A stretch of DNA of 48,758 bases. Source: Acidobacteriota bacterium. Its GTDB lineage: Bacteria > Acidobacteriota > Terriglobia > Terriglobales > Acidobacteriaceae. The position numbers were made by a program, and so were the translations under genes. The notes beneath the pieces are model-generated. The model saw only the letters and a program-made list of their open reading frames with translations. It was not told the origin of the DNA and ran no database searches. Of the stretch, positions 48,377 to 48,758 are shown in pieces. The stretch spans positions 1-48,758 of the forward strand of contig JAEYQK010000054.1 of the NCBI GenBank assembly GCA_023410055.1. Reading direction: 5' to 3'. Within the stretch, counting starts at the first letter, position 1, and each line of letters starts with the position of its first letter.

Positions 48377-48758
48377 CTACTTGTTCGCTTTCTTCTTCGG
48401 CGCGGCTTTCTTCGCAACAGCCTTCTTTGCGGGCTTCGCGGCCGTCTTCTTTGCTGCCTTCTTTGCTGGCGTACTCTTCTTCAGATCGTCGGGATGAAGC
48501 TTTTTTGCACTTTTCCAAAGACGTTCAAGGTCGTAGAATCCGCGCGCCTTTTCGGAAAAAACATGCACCACGAAATCAACATAGTCGAGCAGCACCCACT
48601 CGGCCTGCTTGTAGCCTTCGACGCTCTTGGGACGGAAGCCAAGTTTCTGGAGACGTTCTTCGACCCCATCAGAAATTGCCTGAAGCTGGCGCGGATTACT
48701 TGCGGAGCAGATAACAAAGTAGTCCGTAAATGCGCCGGAATTCTTTTCCAGTTCGAGT
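48377..48758 (-). CDS. rsfS: Ribosomal silencing factor RsfS, N-terminus outside window
   Basis: A partial gene (127 codons) running off the window edge. It reads FTDYFVICSASNPRQLQAI, GFRPKSVEGYKQAEWVLLDY and VDFVVHVFSEKARGFYDLERLW, the RsfS/iojap pattern. RsfS binds uL14 and blocks 30S-50S joining during starvation. The usual RsfS ends near LERLW plus a short tail; here a Lys/Ala-rich tail of about 35 residues (KKAAKKTAAKPAKKAVAKKA) follows, similar to the bL21 tail at 43403. The start lies beyond 48758. Confidence 0.93.
   Translation of the reverse strand, partial: LELEKNSGAFTDYFVICSASNPRQLQAISDGVEERLQKLGFRPKSVEGYKQAEWVLLDYVDFVVHVFSEKARGFYDLERLWKSAKKLHPDDLKKSTPAKKAAKKTAAKPAKKAVAKKAAPKKKANK

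Overview
The window looks like chromosomal DNA from an acidobacterium of the Terriglobia type (Koribacter-like). The clearest markers are an 853-residue FtsX-type permease of the acidobacterial duplicated orphan permease (ADOP) family next to its PadR regulator, two short TonB proteins without ExbB/ExbD, DUF3891 and DUF6599 proteins, and a dense load of short palindromic intergenic repeats. No plasmid, prophage, CRISPR array, tRNA or rRNA gene was recognised. Core genes are gatB, gyrB, dnaN, trxC, bamA/tamB-like genes, rplU-rpmA-obg, mnmG, rlmH and rsfS.

Layout. 1-6858 (minus strand): a truncated secreted protein, two polytopic membrane proteins, an FAD-dependent oxidoreductase and an OafA-type acyltransferase, probably a cell-envelope or glycan cluster. 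6932-8877 (plus): two paralogous TonB genes, each with a conserved structured leader. 9257-14389 (minus): DinB, a TPR membrane protein, an NAD-dependent epimerase-like protein, gatB and a deoxyhypusine-synthase homologue. 14640-21024 (plus): a VKOR-DsbA-rhodanese fusion, DUF3891, a TPR protein and gyrB. 21181-28839 (minus): trxC, a fragment of a Fis-type helix-turn-helix, and a TamB/Omp85 pair. 29092-31526 (plus): an unknown membrane protein and a class V aminotransferase. 31527-33184: a REP-associated transposase gene with its repeats. 33185-36380: an exported Fe-S/oxidoreductase group (DUF6599, Tat-exported aldo/keto reductase, DUF362). 36637-37755: dnaN. 37756-41788: the ADOP-PadR cassette between inverted repeats. 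41789-48758 (mostly minus): obg, rpmA, rplU, mnmG, a small exported protein on plus, rlmH, a cytochrome c and a truncated rsfS.

The most unusual content is not a gene. At least six families of short repeats are scattered through the window: a two-part REP element around the transposase gene, arrays with strict 7-nt periodicity, inverted repeats around the ADOP cassette, and others. Three of the families have been inserted in frame into mnmG, and a heptad array abuts the start of obg. The two tonB leaders share a 12-bp hairpin supported by compensatory changes, plus a competing pairing just ahead of the ribosome binding site. Several genes (gatB, padR, the VKOR fusion) have a -10 element so close to the start codon that their transcripts should be leaderless or nearly so.

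All functional assignments come from reading the translated proteins and recalling family motifs; no database search was possible.
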